Shown piece by piece: positions 53,936 to 63,162 of a stretch of DNA of 64,000 nt. Position 1 is the first letter of the stretch, and each line of letters begins with the position of its first letter. The position numbers were made by a program, and so were the translations under genes. This DNA is from Streptococcus parasuis. Lineage in GTDB: Bacteria; Bacillota; Bacilli; Lactobacillales; Streptococcaceae. The DNA lies in contig NZ_AP024276.1 in the NCBI RefSeq assembly GCF_021654455.1, positions 1,054,001-1,118,000 of the forward strand. The letters run 5' to 3'. The notes under the pieces are model-generated. The model was given only the letters and a program-made list of their open reading frames with translations, was not told the DNA's origin and did not search any database.

Positions 53936-54528
53936 TCACTCCGTTACTTTTAAATCAAGTAATATATCTTGGTTCTTTGGCAGATGATGGGTATTTCGAT
54001 TAAATTGTTCCAAAGCTGCATCTATCTCCTCAATCTCTACTTCTTTTTCAACCAAGAGAGCCAAAACATCATACTTAGCCTTTACAAGCTGATAGTCATC
54101 TTCCTTGGAAAAATTTTCTCTACTTCTACTTTTCCTACTTGTAGCTTATCTTTTTTAATACTTTACCAGCCCTTCTGTCTTTTCTTGGTCATCTATAATA
54201 TGGTCAATGGCATTACTGATCCGTTGATTCGTTCCCACGTCTGATTTCAAATCAAGAGCGACTGTATATTGGTTATCACCTACAATCATCAAAGAAACCG
54301 TCTCTGGTAAGGGCTCACTAGGACCTCGTGTAGTCATTTTTAAGTCAAATCCTCTAAAGCTGGCAAGTGCTCTGACTTCCTTGGTCTCTGAGCGGTTATA
54401 GGTAATGAGTTTTCGCAGGTAGTCCCCTGCTTCTGCACGATTATCCATTACTTGATTGTCAAATCGAATGACATAAACTTGCTACTTTGTTGCCAAAGAT
54501 TTAGCAATATCTTACTTAATAATTTTTC
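53936..54528 (-). pseudogene. Remnant of a large conjugative-element protein (helicase/methylase type), stop and frameshift
   Basis: Three in-register pieces on the minus strand form the tail of one protein: IAKSLATK, a TAG, QVYVIRFDNQVMDNRAEAGD onward to TEGLVKY; then, after a one-base shift at about 54160, KDKLQVGKVEVEKIFSKEDD and on to DILLDLKVTE with its stop at 53936-53938. The block around NRAEAGDYLRKLI and RALASFRGFDLKM resembles the C-terminal region of the giant SNF2-helicase/methylase proteins of streptococcal ICEs. The family link is from memory and moderate. The 5' side ends at the IS3 remnant. It fills most of the stretch from 53884 to 54550. Confidence 0.6.
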
Positions 54529-54550
54529 AATAATTGGGAGGAGCTTGTTC

Positions 54551-54824
54551 TTATAGCTCCTTACTACACTTCGTCCAGCAACTACTCTCCTCTAGCCTCT
54601 CGGCACCAGCTTCTTTGTACTTCCGAACCCAATTTAATAGTGTTTCCTTTGAGATACCATGGTTCCTAGCTAACCAACTAATTGATTCCCCTACTTTCAA
54701 GTGAATTAGAATTATTTCTAGTTTCTCAGAAACAGACTTTAGACTTCTTTTGGACATATTAAATCTCCCCTAATAGTTTCTAGTGAAAAAATTTTATTTT
54801 TCACTGTCCACTATAAGGGGAGCA
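54551..54824 (-). mobile_element. IS3-family remnant (5' end: terminal repeat and OrfA start)
   Basis: The minus strand starts with CTCCCCTTATAGTGGACAGTG (terminal repeat, ends near 54824). It then encodes MSKRSLKSVSEKLEIILIHL and SWLARNHGISKETLLNWVRK, the helix-turn-helix of an IS3-type OrfA, and stops at 54551 after 68 codons. OrfB does not follow. Together with the OrfB tail at 49.9 kb it brackets the accessory island in the same orientation. Confidence 0.8.
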
Positions 54825-54846
54825 TATCAAAATGTTTGTATCCAGC

Positions 54847-56679
54847 TTATTTCTTATCGTCTTCATCCATGCTGAGAACGCTGAGGAAGGCTTCTTGAGG
54901 TACTTCGACAGATCCGATGGCCTTCATCCGTTTTTTACCAGCTTTTTGTTTTTCTAGGAGTTTGCGTTTACGGGAAACGTCACCACCATAACACTTGGCC
55001 AAAACGTTCTTCCGAAGAGCCTTGATGTCGCTACGGGCAACGATTTTTTGACCGATAGCAGCTTGGATTGGCACTTCAAACTGTTGACGCGGAATGATTT
55101 TCTTGAGTTTGTCCACGATGATTTTCCCACGTTCGTAAGCAAATTCCTTGTGGACGATAAAGCTGAGGGCATCTACCTTGTCGCCGTTCAAGAGAATATC
55201 CATTTTCACTAACTTAGATGAACGGTACTCAGAAATTTCATAGTCAAAGCTAGCATATCCACGAGTAGATGACTTGAGTTTATCAAAGAAATCAAAGACA
55301 ATCTCCGCAAGTGGAATTTGGTAGATAACATTGACACGGTTATCATCTATATAATCCATGGTCACAAAGTCACCACGTTTGCGTTGGGCCAATTCCATCA
55401 CCGCACCGACGTATTCCTGTGGAACCATGATTTGTGCCTTAACGTAAGGCTCTTCGATAGTGGCGATCTTGGTTGGGTCTGGGAATTCGGATGGGTTGGC
55501 TACATCAATCATATCACCATCCGTCATGTTGACATGGTAAACCACCGACGGTGCAGTCATGATGAGGTCAATGTTAAATTCACGCTCTATCCGTTCTTGA
55601 ATAACATCCATGTGCAAGAGACCTAAGAAGCCACAACGGAAACCAAAGCCGAGGGCCTGCGATGTTTCAGGTTCGAACTGCAAACTGGCATCGTTGAGCT
55701 GGAGCTTTTCCAAGGCTTCACGGAGGTCATTGTACTTGTTGGAGTCAATTGGATAGATCCCAGCGAATACCATTGGATTCATCTGCTTGTAGCCTGCTAG
55801 TGGTTCGCTAGCAGGATTTTCCGCTAAGGTCACCGTATCACCGACACGGGTATCTGCCACGGTCTTGATAGAAGCTGCGATATAACCAACATCTCCAACT
55901 GCTAGAAAATCACGGCCAATAGCTTTTGGTGTAAAAATTCCAACTTCCGTAACATCGAAGGTCTTGCCATTGCTCATCATCTGGATGGTATCACCAGGCT
56001 TCACAACCCCATTGACAATACGGACTTGGAGGATGACCCCACGATAGGGATCATAGACAGAGTCAAAAATTAAAGCCTGCAATGGAGCTTCAACATCACC
56101 TGTTGGAGCGGGAACTTTCTCAACGATTTGTTCAAGAATCTCTTCAATACCAATTCCTGATTTAGCTGAAGCGGGAACCGCTTCCGAAGCGTCCAAACCA
56201 ATGACATCTTCAATTTCTTGACGAACACGCTCAGGATCTGCAGCTGGTAGATCAATCTTATTAATGACTGGCAAGATTTCAAGATCATTATCCAGAGCCA
56301 AATAAACATTTGCAAGTGTTTGTGCTTCAATACCTTGGGCTGCATCAACTACCAGAATTGCTCCTTCACAGGCAGCAAGCGAACGAGAAACTTCATAGGT
56401 AAAATCCACGTGTCCTGGAGTGTCTATCAAATGGAAGATATAGGTTTCTCCATCTTTGGCAGTATAGTTAAGCTCGATAGCATTTAGCTTAATGGTTATG
56501 CCGCGTTCACGCTCCAAATCCATGCTATCTAACAATTGAGCCTGCATTTCACGACTAGAAACTGTTTCTGTCTTTTCGAGTATGCGGTCAGCCAAGGTTG
56601 ATTTCCCATGGTCAATGTGGGCAATAATGGAGAAATTACGGATTTTCTCCTGTCGTTCTTTTAATTCTTCTAAATTCAT
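54847..56679 (-). CDS. lepA: Elongation factor 4 (LepA)
   Basis: LepA is a ribosome-bound GTPase that affects translocation and ribosome assembly. In the 610-residue protein the G motifs are [13 protein letters not shown] near residues 20-32, DTPGHVDF near 86-93 and NKIDLPA near 140. EF-G-like domains and the LepA-specific C-terminal domain follow, ending [20 protein letters not shown]. Length is standard and the start is typical. The 3' end lies 23 bases from the IS3 remnant, so the island joins directly at the end of this gene. No terminator is seen after it. Confidence 0.96.
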   Translation of the reverse strand: MNLEELKERQEKIRNFSIIAHIDHGKSTLADRILEKTETVSSREMQAQLLDSMDLERERGITIKLNAIELNYTAKDGETYIFHLIDTPGHVDFTYEVSRSLAACEGAILVVDAAQGIEAQTLANVYLALDNDLEILPVINKIDLPAADPERVRQEIEDVIGLDASEAVPASAKSGIGIEEILEQIVEKVPAPTGDVEAPLQALIFDSVYDPYRGVILQVRIVNGVVKPGDTIQMMSNGKTFDVTEVGIFTPKAIGRDFLAVGDVGYIAASIKTVADTRVGDTVTLAENPASEPLAGYKQMNPMVFAGIYPIDSNKYNDLREALEKLQLNDASLQFEPETSQALGFGFRCGFLGLLHMDVIQERIEREFNIDLIMTAPSVVYHVNMTDGDMIDVANPSEFPDPTKIATIEEPYVKAQIMVPQEYVGAVMELAQRKRGDFVTMDYIDDNRVNVIYQIPLAEIVFDFFDKLKSSTRGYASFDYEISEYRSSKLVKMDILLNGDKVDALSFIVHKEFAYERGKIIVDKLKKIIPRQQFEVPIQAAIGQKIVARSDIKALRKNVLAKCYGGDVSRKRKLLEKQKAGKKRMKAIGSVEVPQEAFLSVLSMDEDDKK

Positions 56680-56744
56680 GTTTCATCCTTTACAAGGGTA
56701 TAATACTCTTCATTATATCAGATTTGGCTAGAACTTTCCATAAG

Positions 56745-56767
56745 AAAAACACCTAGAAATATAGGTG
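56745..56767 (-). terminator. Intrinsic terminator of ndk
   Basis: Minus strand CACCTA, 6-base loop, TAGGTG, then UUUUU (stem 56750-56755 and 56762-56767), 9 bases past the ndk stop. Confidence 0.78.
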
Positions 56768-56776
56768 CCTACTCTG

Positions 56777-57190
56777 CTATTGTCCTAACCATAAAGAAAT
56801 TTCTCGTTCAGCTGCTTCTGAGCAATCTGATCCATGTACGACATTCTCTACCATTCCACCAACTGGTGCCGTTGCAAAATCCCCACGAATAGTTCCTGGA
56901 AGTGCATTGACCGGATTAGTTGCACCCATCATATCTCTCCATGATTTGATAACTTCTGGACCTTCCAAAATCCCAGCAATGACAGGACCACTAGTCATAT
57001 ATTGAACCAATTGCGGAAAGAAAGGTTTGTCAGTCAAATGATCATAATGTTGCGCAATTAATGCCTCTGTTGCAGTCAGCATCTTCAAATCACGAATCTT
57101 GAATCCTCTACGTTCAATACGTGAAAGAATTTGTCCTGCCAATCCTCGCTCAAGCGCATCCGGTTTGATAATGAAGAATGTACGTTCCAT
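56777..57190 (-). CDS. ndk: Nucleoside diphosphate kinase
   Basis: Ndk passes phosphate from ATP to other NDPs through a phospho-His. The 137-residue protein has RTFFIIKPDALERGLAGQIL at its start, RDMMGATNPVNALPGTIRGDF near residues 85-105 and the active-site His in NVVHGSDCSEAAEREI near 119. Cys follows in place of the more common Ser after the His-Gly-Ser-Asp core. Length is normal. It follows ysxC by 21 bases and is the last gene of a clpX-ysxC-ndk run with its own terminator. Confidence 0.95.
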   Translation of the reverse strand: MERTFFIIKPDALERGLAGQILSRIERRGFKIRDLKMLTATEALIAQHYDHLTDKPFFPQLVQYMTSGPVIAGILEGPEVIKSWRDMMGATNPVNALPGTIRGDFATAPVGGMVENVVHGSDCSEAAEREISLWLGQ

Positions 57191-57211
57191 GGCTTTTCTC
57201 CTGTCTATAAA

Positions 57212-57799
57212 TTAGATATTTTTCAAGATTGCATCCCAAGCCTGATCATAGCCATGACGAGTTTCAGAAGAAAACACGACAAATTGATCCTTCTTATCAA
57301 AGTCCAACTTTTTCTTGATTATTGATTCGTGTTTGTTCCACTTGCCACGCGGTATTTTATCAGCCTTCGTTGCCACAATAATAACAGGGATGTCATAATA
57401 TTTCAAGAAATCATACATCTGAACGTCATCAGCTGAAGGCTCATGGCGCATATCCACTAGGCTAACAACAACCCGTAAATTCTCTCTTGTTGTCAAATAT
57501 TCTTCAATCATTTTGCCCCACTTGGCACGCTCTGTTTTTGAAACTTTTGCATAACCATAACCTGGAACATCCACAAAACGAATTTTATCATCTATGTTAT
57601 AAAAATTAAGTTGTTGAGTTTTTCCAGGCTTTCCTGATGTACGAGCAAGATTTTTTCTACCTAAGAGGGTATTAATAAAGGAAGACTTCCCAACGTTTGA
57701 TCGGCCAGCAAGGGCGATTTCCGGAAGATCGTCTTCTGGATATTGGGCTTTCGAAACCGCACTAAGCAGAATCTCAGCATTATGTGTATTGATTTCCAT
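57212..57799 (-). CDS. ysxC: Ribosome-biogenesis GTP-binding protein YsxC (EngB)
   Basis: This essential GTPase assists assembly of the large ribosomal subunit. The 195-residue protein has G1 [14 protein letters not shown] near residues 31-44, G3 DVPGYG near 75-80 and G4 ATKADKIP near 142-149. The length is standard for the TrmE-Era-EngA-EngB group. It follows clpX, a pairing seen across Firmicutes. A 9-bp hairpin lies in the gap after clpX. Confidence 0.95.
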   Translation of the reverse strand: MEINTHNAEILLSAVSKAQYPEDDLPEIALAGRSNVGKSSFINTLLGRKNLARTSGKPGKTQQLNFYNIDDKIRFVDVPGYGYAKVSKTERAKWGKMIEEYLTTRENLRVVVSLVDMRHEPSADDVQMYDFLKYYDIPVIIVATKADKIPRGKWNKHESIIKKKLDFDKKDQFVVFSSETRHGYDQAWDAILKNI

Positions 57800-57814
57800 T
57801 TTGTACCTTTCATA

Positions 57815-57851
57815 AATAAGGGGAGAAAGTCAAAACCTATCACCCCTTATT
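57815..57851 (-). other. Hairpin between clpX and ysxC
   Basis: AATAAGGGG and CCCCTTATT (9 bp, perfect) pair across a 19-base loop. On the minus strand the stem is followed by TATGAAAGG rather than a U run, so it is a weak terminator at best and may be a processing or stability element. Confidence 0.45.
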
Positions 57852-57859
57852 GTACTTAT

Positions 57860-59086
57860 TTAAGCAGTTTCTAGCAAAGGTTTTTCCTTACCATCTACTG
57901 CATCTTTTGTAACACGAACACGTTTTACATTCTCTTGACTAGGAACTTCAAACATCACATCCATCATGGTTTCTTCAATAATCGAACGAAGTCCCCGTGC
58001 ACCTGTTTTCCGTTCAATAGCCTTTTTGGCAATTTCCTCCAAGGCATCCTGGTCAAATTCTAACTCCACATTATCGTAGGATAAAAGAGTTTGGTACTGT
58101 TTTACCAAAGCATTCTTCGGCTCAGTCAAAATACGAATCAAATCCTCTGTCGTTAATTGATCTAAGGCTGCAAAAACAGGTAATCGTCCAATCAATTCAG
58201 GAATAATACCAAATTTTTGAATATCATCAGCAATGATATGTTGCATGTATGATTCTTTTTCATCAATAGCACGATTGTTTTGACCAAAACCAATGATTTT
58301 CTCTCCTAATCGTTGCTTAACAATTTCCTCGATACCATCAAACGCACCGCCAACGATGAAAAGAATGTTTTTCGTATCGACGTGAATCATTTCTTGATTA
58401 GGGTGTTTTCGTCCACCTTGTGGAGGTACACTAGCTACGGTTCCTTCAATAATTTTTAAGAGAGCTTGTTGGACACCTTCACCCGAGACGTCACGGGTAA
58501 TGGACACATTTTCACCTTTTTTGGCAATTTTATCAATTTCATCCACATAGATGATACCTCTTTCAGCACGGTCAATGTTAAAATCTGCAGCCTGCAATAA
58601 TTTAAGTAAAATGTTTTCAACATCTTCACCCACATAACCAGCCTCAGTCAGCGCAGTTGCATCTGCAATCGCGAAAGGTACATTCAAACTCTTAGCTAAG
58701 GTTTGTGCTAAGAATGTTTTACCGGATCCAGTTGGACCAATCATCAAGATGTTAGATTTTTGCAAATCAACATCGTTTTCATCGCGACTATCTTGGAAAT
58801 TAATACGTTTGTAGTGATTATAAACAGCCACTGCCAATGCACGTTTAGCACGATCTTGTCCAATGACATAATTGTTTAAAATATTGAGTAATTCTTGTGG
58901 CTTTGGTGTGTCTGCCAAATCTGTCAGTACTTCTTCAGCCAATTCTTCACGAATGATTTCTTGAGCTAACTCAACACACTCATTACAAATGAAAACATTA
59001 TTTCCTGCAATAATTTTTTTAACTTCTTCTTGATTTTTACCACAAAATGAGCAATAGATAAGCTCTTGTGTATGCTTAACAGCCAT
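57860..59086 (-). CDS. clpX: ATP-dependent Clp protease ATP-binding subunit ClpX
   Basis: ClpX unfolds tagged proteins and feeds them to ClpP. The 408-residue protein has a zinc-binding N-domain with Cys12, Cys15, Cys34 and Cys37, and Walker A GPTGSGKT near residue 118. Walker [11 protein letters not shown] lies near 180, the pore loop GYVGEDVE near 145, and the ClpP-binding IGFGQNN loop near 262. Arg-finger and sensor regions (GARGLRSI) follow. Length is normal. It is downstream of folA and a 57-residue membrane protein. Confidence 0.97.
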   Translation of the reverse strand: MAVKHTQELIYCSFCGKNQEEVKKIIAGNNVFICNECVELAQEIIREELAEEVLTDLADTPKPQELLNILNNYVIGQDRAKRALAVAVYNHYKRINFQDSRDENDVDLQKSNILMIGPTGSGKTFLAQTLAKSLNVPFAIADATALTEAGYVGEDVENILLKLLQAADFNIDRAERGIIYVDEIDKIAKKGENVSITRDVSGEGVQQALLKIIEGTVASVPPQGGRKHPNQEMIHVDTKNILFIVGGAFDGIEEIVKQRLGEKIIGFGQNNRAIDEKESYMQHIIADDIQKFGIIPELIGRLPVFAALDQLTTEDLIRILTEPKNALVKQYQTLLSYDNVELEFDQDALEEIAKKAIERKTGARGLRSIIEETMMDVMFEVPSQENVKRVRVTKDAVDGKEKPLLETA

Positions 59087-59107
59087 GTGTTTCCTCTTTC
59101 ATATCTC

Positions 59108-59281
59108 TTATCTGAATAAAAAGCCATAAATTGCATGAATACTGTTAACCAAATTGGTAAACGCATTCAGTAAAAATAAAATGGCCAGACCAAAACGTTT
59201 CTTTCTAAAGGCTTGAACAGCACAAAGAACGCATATTCCGCAGAGAAACGCTGTAAATAAACCGAATAAACTTCTCTCCAT
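59108..59281 (-). CDS. Small membrane protein between folA and clpX (57 residues)
   Basis: The minus strand reads MERSLFGLFTAFLCGICVLC, a basic middle FRKKRFGLAILFLLNAF and a tail ending HAIYGFLFR, then TAA at 59108-59110. There are two predicted membrane helices (residues 5-23 and 30-55) with a positive loop. Its ATG lies two bases after the folA stop (TAG GC ATG), so it is translated by coupling with folA. A short gene in this position is also known in pneumococcus between dhfR and clpX (from memory). Function unknown. It does not overlap clpX, whose ATG is at 59086. Confidence 0.78.
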   Translation of the reverse strand: MERSLFGLFTAFLCGICVLCAVQAFRKKRFGLAILFLLNAFTNLVNSIHAIYGFLFR

Positions 59282-59283
59282 GC

Positions 59284-59796
59284 CTAACTTTCTCTTCTTT
59301 CGTAGGTTTTTATAGTAAAATCAAATGGATTTGCCTCATCTTTTAATCGGAGTGTCTTCTTCTTCAGGCAAAATTGTTCCATCGGAAAATCTTTCGGAAA
59401 GAAAGTATCTCCATCAAATTGACCATGAATATCTGTCACAATCAATTGATCAATATATGCCGCAAATGCCATAAAAATCTGACTCCCACCAACTACAAAT
59501 AAAGTCTGCTCTTGATGTGCATACAAAGCCAACACTTCCTCCACACTATGAACAACTGTAACCCGATCATTTTCTACTACATATGATTGGTCCGTTGTCA
59601 AAACGATTGTGTGACGATTTGGAAGTGCACGCTTGCCCATACCATCAAAGGTAATACGTCCCATCACCATTGTGTGACCAGTTGTCGTTTCTTTAAAATG
59701 AGCTAAGTCAGCGGGTAAGGACCAAGGTAGTTTATCACCTTTTCCAATCAATCCATTTTCATCTTGAGCCCAAATAGCAACAATCTTTTTCGTCAT
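59284..59796 (-). CDS. folA: Dihydrofolate reductase
   Basis: FolA reduces dihydrofolate, restoring the cofactor spent by ThyA; it is the trimethoprim target. The 170-residue protein has IVAIWAQDENGLIGKGDKLPW at its start (split here: the Trp and Leu-Pro-Trp are substrate-site residues), MGRITFDGMG near 45-54 and LFVVGGSQIF near 99-108 for NADPH. Length is normal. It is followed by the coupled small membrane protein and then clpX. A 301-base gap separates it from thyA upstream. Confidence 0.95.
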   Translation of the reverse strand: MTKKIVAIWAQDENGLIGKGDKLPWSLPADLAHFKETTTGHTMVMGRITFDGMGKRALPNRHTIVLTTDQSYVVENDRVTVVHSVEEVLALYAHQEQTLFVVGGSQIFMAFAAYIDQLIVTDIHGQFDGDTFFPKDFPMEQFCLKKKTLRLKDEANPFDFTIKTYERRES

Positions 59797-60097
59797 TTTC
59801 TCTCACTTTCCGTCCTATCATTCTATCAAAAATTCACAAAAAATGCACTTACCAAGTAGGTCTAGTGCAAATTTTTATAGCTCTAAAAATATAGCAGTAC
59901 TCAAAGAATACTTGGGGAGTGAAACAGTCTGAGTATAGACTGTTTTAGCCCGAGCTTAAATTTAAAGTAGCGAGGTAAAAGAACGAAGCTCTTCACTGCT
60001 AATCCAGTTAAATTGCTAAATCGAATTTTAATTGCTCCAACACTTTGGGAAAGTGTTGGAGGTTGGAAATAAGGGCTGTTGGAAAACAGCCTACAAC
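59797..60097. other. Gap between thyA and folA with hairpins and a thyA-tail remnant
   Basis: At 60008-60034 the minus strand spells the codons for QLKFDLAI and a stop, the same last eight residues as thyA, but with different synonymous codons. Between this and thyA lies a strong hairpin CCAACACTT/AAGTGTTGG (about 60038-60060) and a GGCTGTT/AACAGCC pair. Further on, AAACAGTCT/AGACTGTTT (about 59923-59946) forms another hairpin. No gene is seen. Confidence 0.7.
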
Positions 60098-60937
60098 TTA
60101 AATAGCAAGATCAAACTTTAACTGCGGTTTAACTGGATTGTAGTCCAACAACTCAAAATCTTCTGCTTTAATATCAAAAAAGTTTGTTCCGTCTGGGACG
60201 TTGAGCACTAAACGAGGCTCAACTTCTGAAGGAGTCCGACGTAGCAATTCTTCAGCTTGTTCAAACTGATTGTCATAGATGTGAAGATTGTTGATGAAAT
60301 AGAAAAACTTCCCAACCTTCCAGCCAAAATGTTTAGCAATCATCATCTGGAGGGCTACATACTGCATCGCATTGATATGGTGGGCAACCAACATATCATT
60401 TGAGCGTTGAGTAAGAGTTGCGTCCAGATAAATATCCCCATCCACTCGTCGAACGTCAAACATGGTCTGAAAGGCACATGGCAAGAGACCTGCAGATTGG
60501 TCAAAAGCCTCATAGTCCCATAACGAAATGACATTGCGGCGATTCCAAGGATTTTCTTCCAATTGTTTGAGAATCTTGGAAATGATGTCATGCTTCTTAA
60601 CAATAGCACCATAGCGTTCGCCAATCGTGCCGGTTCCAGCCACTTCCCAGTCATTCCAATACTGGACACCGTACTTTTCTTGTAAAACAGACAAGTCATT
60701 GGTTTGGTCTTGGTAAATCCAGAGAATTTCTTTAATGGCTGACTTGATTGGGATAGGTCTTAATGTAGTAATAGGGAACTCGCCCTTGGCCAAGTCATAC
60801 TCCGCAAAGGCACCTGTAATGTACTTGGAATTAGCAACATTTCCATCCTTGTAACGGGGGCGAGCATTTTCTGAAAAAACGCCCTCTTCCATAATCTTAC
60901 GAATGTTTTCTTTAAAAATACTATCTGCTTTTGTCAT
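60098..60937 (-). CDS. thyA: Thymidylate synthase
   Basis: ThyA methylates dUMP to dTMP with methylenetetrahydrofolate. The 279-residue protein carries the catalytic Cys in [15 protein letters not shown] near residue 153, the Arg-rich [13 protein letters not shown] before it, [18 protein letters not shown] near 178-195 for dUMP, and the C-terminal FDLAI. Length is normal. It lies upstream of folA, the enzyme that recycles its cofactor. A second copy of its last eight codons lies 65-90 bases beyond the stop. Confidence 0.96.
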   Translation of the reverse strand: MTKADSIFKENIRKIMEEGVFSENARPRYKDGNVANSKYITGAFAEYDLAKGEFPITTLRPIPIKSAIKEILWIYQDQTNDLSVLQEKYGVQYWNDWEVAGTGTIGERYGAIVKKHDIISKILKQLEENPWNRRNVISLWDYEAFDQSAGLLPCAFQTMFDVRRVDGDIYLDATLTQRSNDMLVAHHINAMQYVALQMMIAKHFGWKVGKFFYFINNLHIYDNQFEQAEELLRRTPSEVEPRLVLNVPDGTNFFDIKAEDFELLDYNPVKPQLKFDLAI

Positions 60938-60961
60938 AGTTTTAGTATAGCAAATTCTAAC

Positions 60962-60987
60962 AAAAAACTCCAGTTTTGAACTGGAGT
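60962..60987 (-). terminator. Intrinsic terminator before thyA
   Basis: Minus strand ACTCCAGTT, 3-base loop, AACTGGAGT, UUUUU (60962-60987), directly after the 100-residue membrane protein gene. thyA therefore has its own start of transcription in the short gap. Confidence 0.88.
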
Positions 60988-60989
60988 CC

Positions 60990-61292
60990 TCATTTATACA
61001 GCAAGGGGTAGAGATTGAGCTGAAATAGACCAGAAAGGGCAGTTATTAAGCTGAACAATATAAAATACAAAACAACCAAGACGGTACTCAATAATATCTG
61101 GCGAATATTCTTAGTGTAAATAGCCGTTGGTAAACTGGCTAGACCGAAAAAGGGAATGATGAAAAATGTTAGTTTAAAATTCACATTTACAATATCAAAC
61201 CATTGACCTATTGGTAAAAATAGCATGACAATGAGAAATGTTGCAACGCTGTACAAGACTAAATTTAACCTTTTTAATAGTGTCACACTCAT
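60990..61292 (-). CDS. Small membrane protein, unknown (100 residues)
   Basis: The protein has three predicted membrane helices (about residues 12-30, 36-56 and 68-92). It has a basic start [15 protein letters not shown] and no catalytic motif. I do not recognise the family. It follows another small membrane protein gene after 12 bases, and AAGGAG lies upstream of its ATG, so the pair is probably cotranscribed and may form one complex or be arrayed paralogues of unknown role. Confidence 0.6.
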   Translation of the reverse strand: MSVTLLKRLNLVLYSVATFLIVMLFLPIGQWFDIVNVNFKLTFFIIPFFGLASLPTAIYTKNIRQILLSTVLVVLYFILFSLITALSGLFQLNLYPLLYK

Positions 61293-61304
61293 AAGAAACT
61301 CCTT

Positions 61305-61583
61305 CTAGGGGCCAAATATAAAGTAGCCAAGGCCAAATATCAAAGGAAATGAGATAATTAAAAAGATACTGATTAAACCAGTCCACAATTTTTTATAGTA
61401 GATAGATAGTATAAGAATTAGAGTACCCAGCAGAGGGAGAATCAACATGGTTGCTACGTTTCCCCAGCTAGACGGGAAAAACCAGTCTCGAATCCAGTTA
61501 TCAAGGAAAAAGGCAGATAACAAAATCAATAAACCAAGAATGGTCAGATAGTTGATTATTTTAGACATGTTTACCTGTTTCAT
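61305..61583 (-). CDS. Small membrane protein, unknown (92 residues)
   Basis: Three predicted membrane helices (about residues 9-27, 38-60 and 66-90) and a short charged N-terminus MKQVNMSKIINYL. No known domain is recognised. AAGGAG lies about nine bases before the ATG. It is the first gene of a two-gene unit with the 100-residue membrane protein and lies downstream of the glucokinase terminator. Confidence 0.6.
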   Translation of the reverse strand: MKQVNMSKIINYLTILGLLILLSAFFLDNWIRDWFFPSSWGNVATMLILPLLGTLILILSIYYKKLWTGLISIFLIISFPLIFGLGYFIFGP

Positions 61584-61675
61584 AGGTGACGCTCCTTTCT
61601 CTTTACGCTTTCATTGTACGCTAAAACACTACATTTTTCAATATATGTATATAAGGAAATTGTCACAGCGGAATT

Positions 61676-61702
61676 GAAAAAGCAGAGTTTCCCCTGCTTC
61701 TA
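61676..61702 (-). terminator. Intrinsic terminator of the glucokinase gene
   Basis: Minus strand GAAGCAG, GGGAAACT, CTGCTTTTTC: a 6-bp stem with possible inner pairing and a U tail, a few bases after the stop codon. Confidence 0.7.
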
Positions 61703-61706
61703 ACAA

Positions 61707-62666
61707 TTATTTTAATACAAGTGATGCTGCGCCTAATACACCTGCATCATTGCCACGTGTTGCCAATACGATTTGTGTACTTTCCTTAATTTGTGGGAAG
61801 CTATTTTCGGCAAATACATTACGAACACCATCTAATAGGAATTCACCTGCAGCTGAAACACCACCACCAAGAACAATGTAGGCTGGATTTAAAACTGCTG
61901 CAATATTTGCACAAGCAACACCAAGGTAATTTGAAAAATGACGGTATACAATTAGTGCCAAATCGTCACCTTCTTTAGCTAAGTCGAACACATCTTTTGC
62001 AGTAACTTCTTCTCCGTCGTCAATCAATTGTTTCAGTTTGGCATCACCTGCGTATTCTTCAGCATAACGGCGTGTCAAATTCACAATACCTGTTGCTGAA
62101 GCAACAGTTTCCAAACAACCTTTTTTACCACAAGTACATGCAAATGGTGCATCAAAGTCAACTGTGATATGCCCCAATTCACCACCAGCACCTTTGACTC
62201 CACGAATCAAGTTTCCAGCAGCGATGACACCGCCACCGACACCTGTACCAAGAGTCATGAAGACAACATTCGGATTGTTATTTCCTGCACCAACCCATTG
62301 TTCACCAAGAGCCGCTACGTTGGCATCATTATCAATGTAAAAAGGTAAGCCGAGGGCAGATTCAAACTGATCTTTAACCAATTGCAAGGTTTTCCAATTG
62401 AGGTTGTAGGCACCGATAACAGTACCAGCTTCACTATCAACGACACCTGGAGACCCCATACCAACACCAAGAAAATCTTCTTTCGTTAAACCATGTGTTT
62501 CAAAACGATGTTTGATGCTGTCAATGATATCAGGAACAATGTGGCTTCCCTCATCTAAAATATTTGTTTTGATAGACCATTTTTCTTGAATTTCACCTTC
62601 GGTAGTCAAAATCGCCAATTTAACAGAAGTTCCCCCAAGGTCAATTCCGATGATTTTTTTAGACAT
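61707..62666 (-). CDS. glcK: Glucokinase (ROK family)
   Basis: This enzyme phosphorylates free glucose inside the cell, for example glucose released from starch or glycogen, and ROK glucokinases can affect catabolite control. The 319-residue protein has the phosphate loop IGIDLGGTSVKLAIL near residues 5-19, GTGVGGGVIAAG near 137-148 and the zinc signature CTCGKKGCLE near 168-177 that defines ROK kinases. The C-terminal IVLGGGVSAAGE completes the site. Length is normal. Its promoter has a cre-like sequence. It fits with the glg operon and amylase of this window. Confidence 0.94.
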   Translation of the reverse strand: MSKKIIGIDLGGTSVKLAILTTEGEIQEKWSIKTNILDEGSHIVPDIIDSIKHRFETHGLTKEDFLGVGMGSPGVVDSEAGTVIGAYNLNWKTLQLVKDQFESALGLPFYIDNDANVAALGEQWVGAGNNNPNVVFMTLGTGVGGGVIAAGNLIRGVKGAGGELGHITVDFDAPFACTCGKKGCLETVASATGIVNLTRRYAEEYAGDAKLKQLIDDGEEVTAKDVFDLAKEGDDLALIVYRHFSNYLGVACANIAAVLNPAYIVLGGGVSAAGEFLLDGVRNVFAENSFPQIKESTQIVLATRGNDAGVLGAASLVLK

Positions 62667-62694
62667 AAGATACTCCTAAAATCTGTTTTTTACA

Positions 62695-62724
62695 ATTATA
62701 CCACAATGCAAACATTTGCGTAAA
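62695..62724 (-). promoter_or_regulatory. Glucokinase promoter with imperfect cre-like palindrome
   Basis: Minus strand TTTACG (62719-62724), 18 bases, TATAAT (62695-62700). CGCAAATGTTTGCA (62707-62720) sits in the spacer; it has the cre shape but TG rather than CG at the centre, so CcpA binding is uncertain. Confidence 0.45.
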
Positions 62725-62814
62725 GCCTTTTCATGGATAAAATAATCCTTTGTTCAGGATTATCATTCCTATTCAATAGCTTTTATTCCAAAGAACTGTG
62801 CTAAAATATTCTAA

Positions 62815-62845
62815 AAATAAGAAGCTCTATCGAAAAAGATAGAGC
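62815..62845 (-). terminator. Intrinsic terminator overlapping the end of the 111-residue gene
   Basis: GCTCTATC (62824-62831) and GATAGAGC (62838-62845) form an 8-bp stem, and the minus strand continues into a U-rich tail. The stem includes the last codons and stop of the membrane-protein gene. Confidence 0.8.
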
Positions 62846-63162
62846 AAGATAATGAATTGAATATGCAAAATAAATCGACCCACGGAAAATAGCATCACAG
62901 TCGCAAATTGACTGCCTTCTTTGGTACCATTATACAAAAATAAGGTCGAGTTAAAGGTAAATCCTAATGCAAATCCGAGCATTTGCAAATCATGATAGGA
63001 TTGAGCATAAAAATAAAGGGTTATGGCTAGTAATACCATAGACAAGACTGTCAAAACAAGTCTGAGCCCATTCATCTTTCTTGTTTTAAAATAACTAAAT
63101 AAGGCTGCAACCAAGGTAACTAGCAGATAAATGACCATATAGGAAATGACAAGAATTTTCAT
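62827..63162 (-). CDS. Small membrane protein, unknown (111 residues)
   Basis: The protein has four predicted helices (about residues 3-23, 33-53, 58-78 and 85-110) with a basic loop FKTRKMNGLR after the first. I do not recognise a family. Its ATG at 63162 is next to the stop of the ABC-F gene (63163), so the two are translationally coupled. A role beside the ABC-F protein is possible only by position. Confidence 0.6.
   Translation of the reverse strand: MKILVISYMVIYLLVTLVAALFSYFKTRKMNGLRLVLTVLSMVLLAITLYFYAQSYHDLQMLGFALGFTFNSTLFLYNGTKEGSQFATVMLFSVGRFILHIQFIILLYLFR

Noticed and set aside
49851..54824. A single intact composite transposon bounded by the two IS3 halves
   Set aside because: The halves are opposite ends, not complete IS copies, and no matching target duplication is seen at the outer borders.
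58966..59166. 66-codon minus-strand frame overlapping clpX
   Set aside because: It overlaps the clpX start in another frame. The 57-residue frame at 59108-59281 explains the intergenic part better, with coupling to folA.
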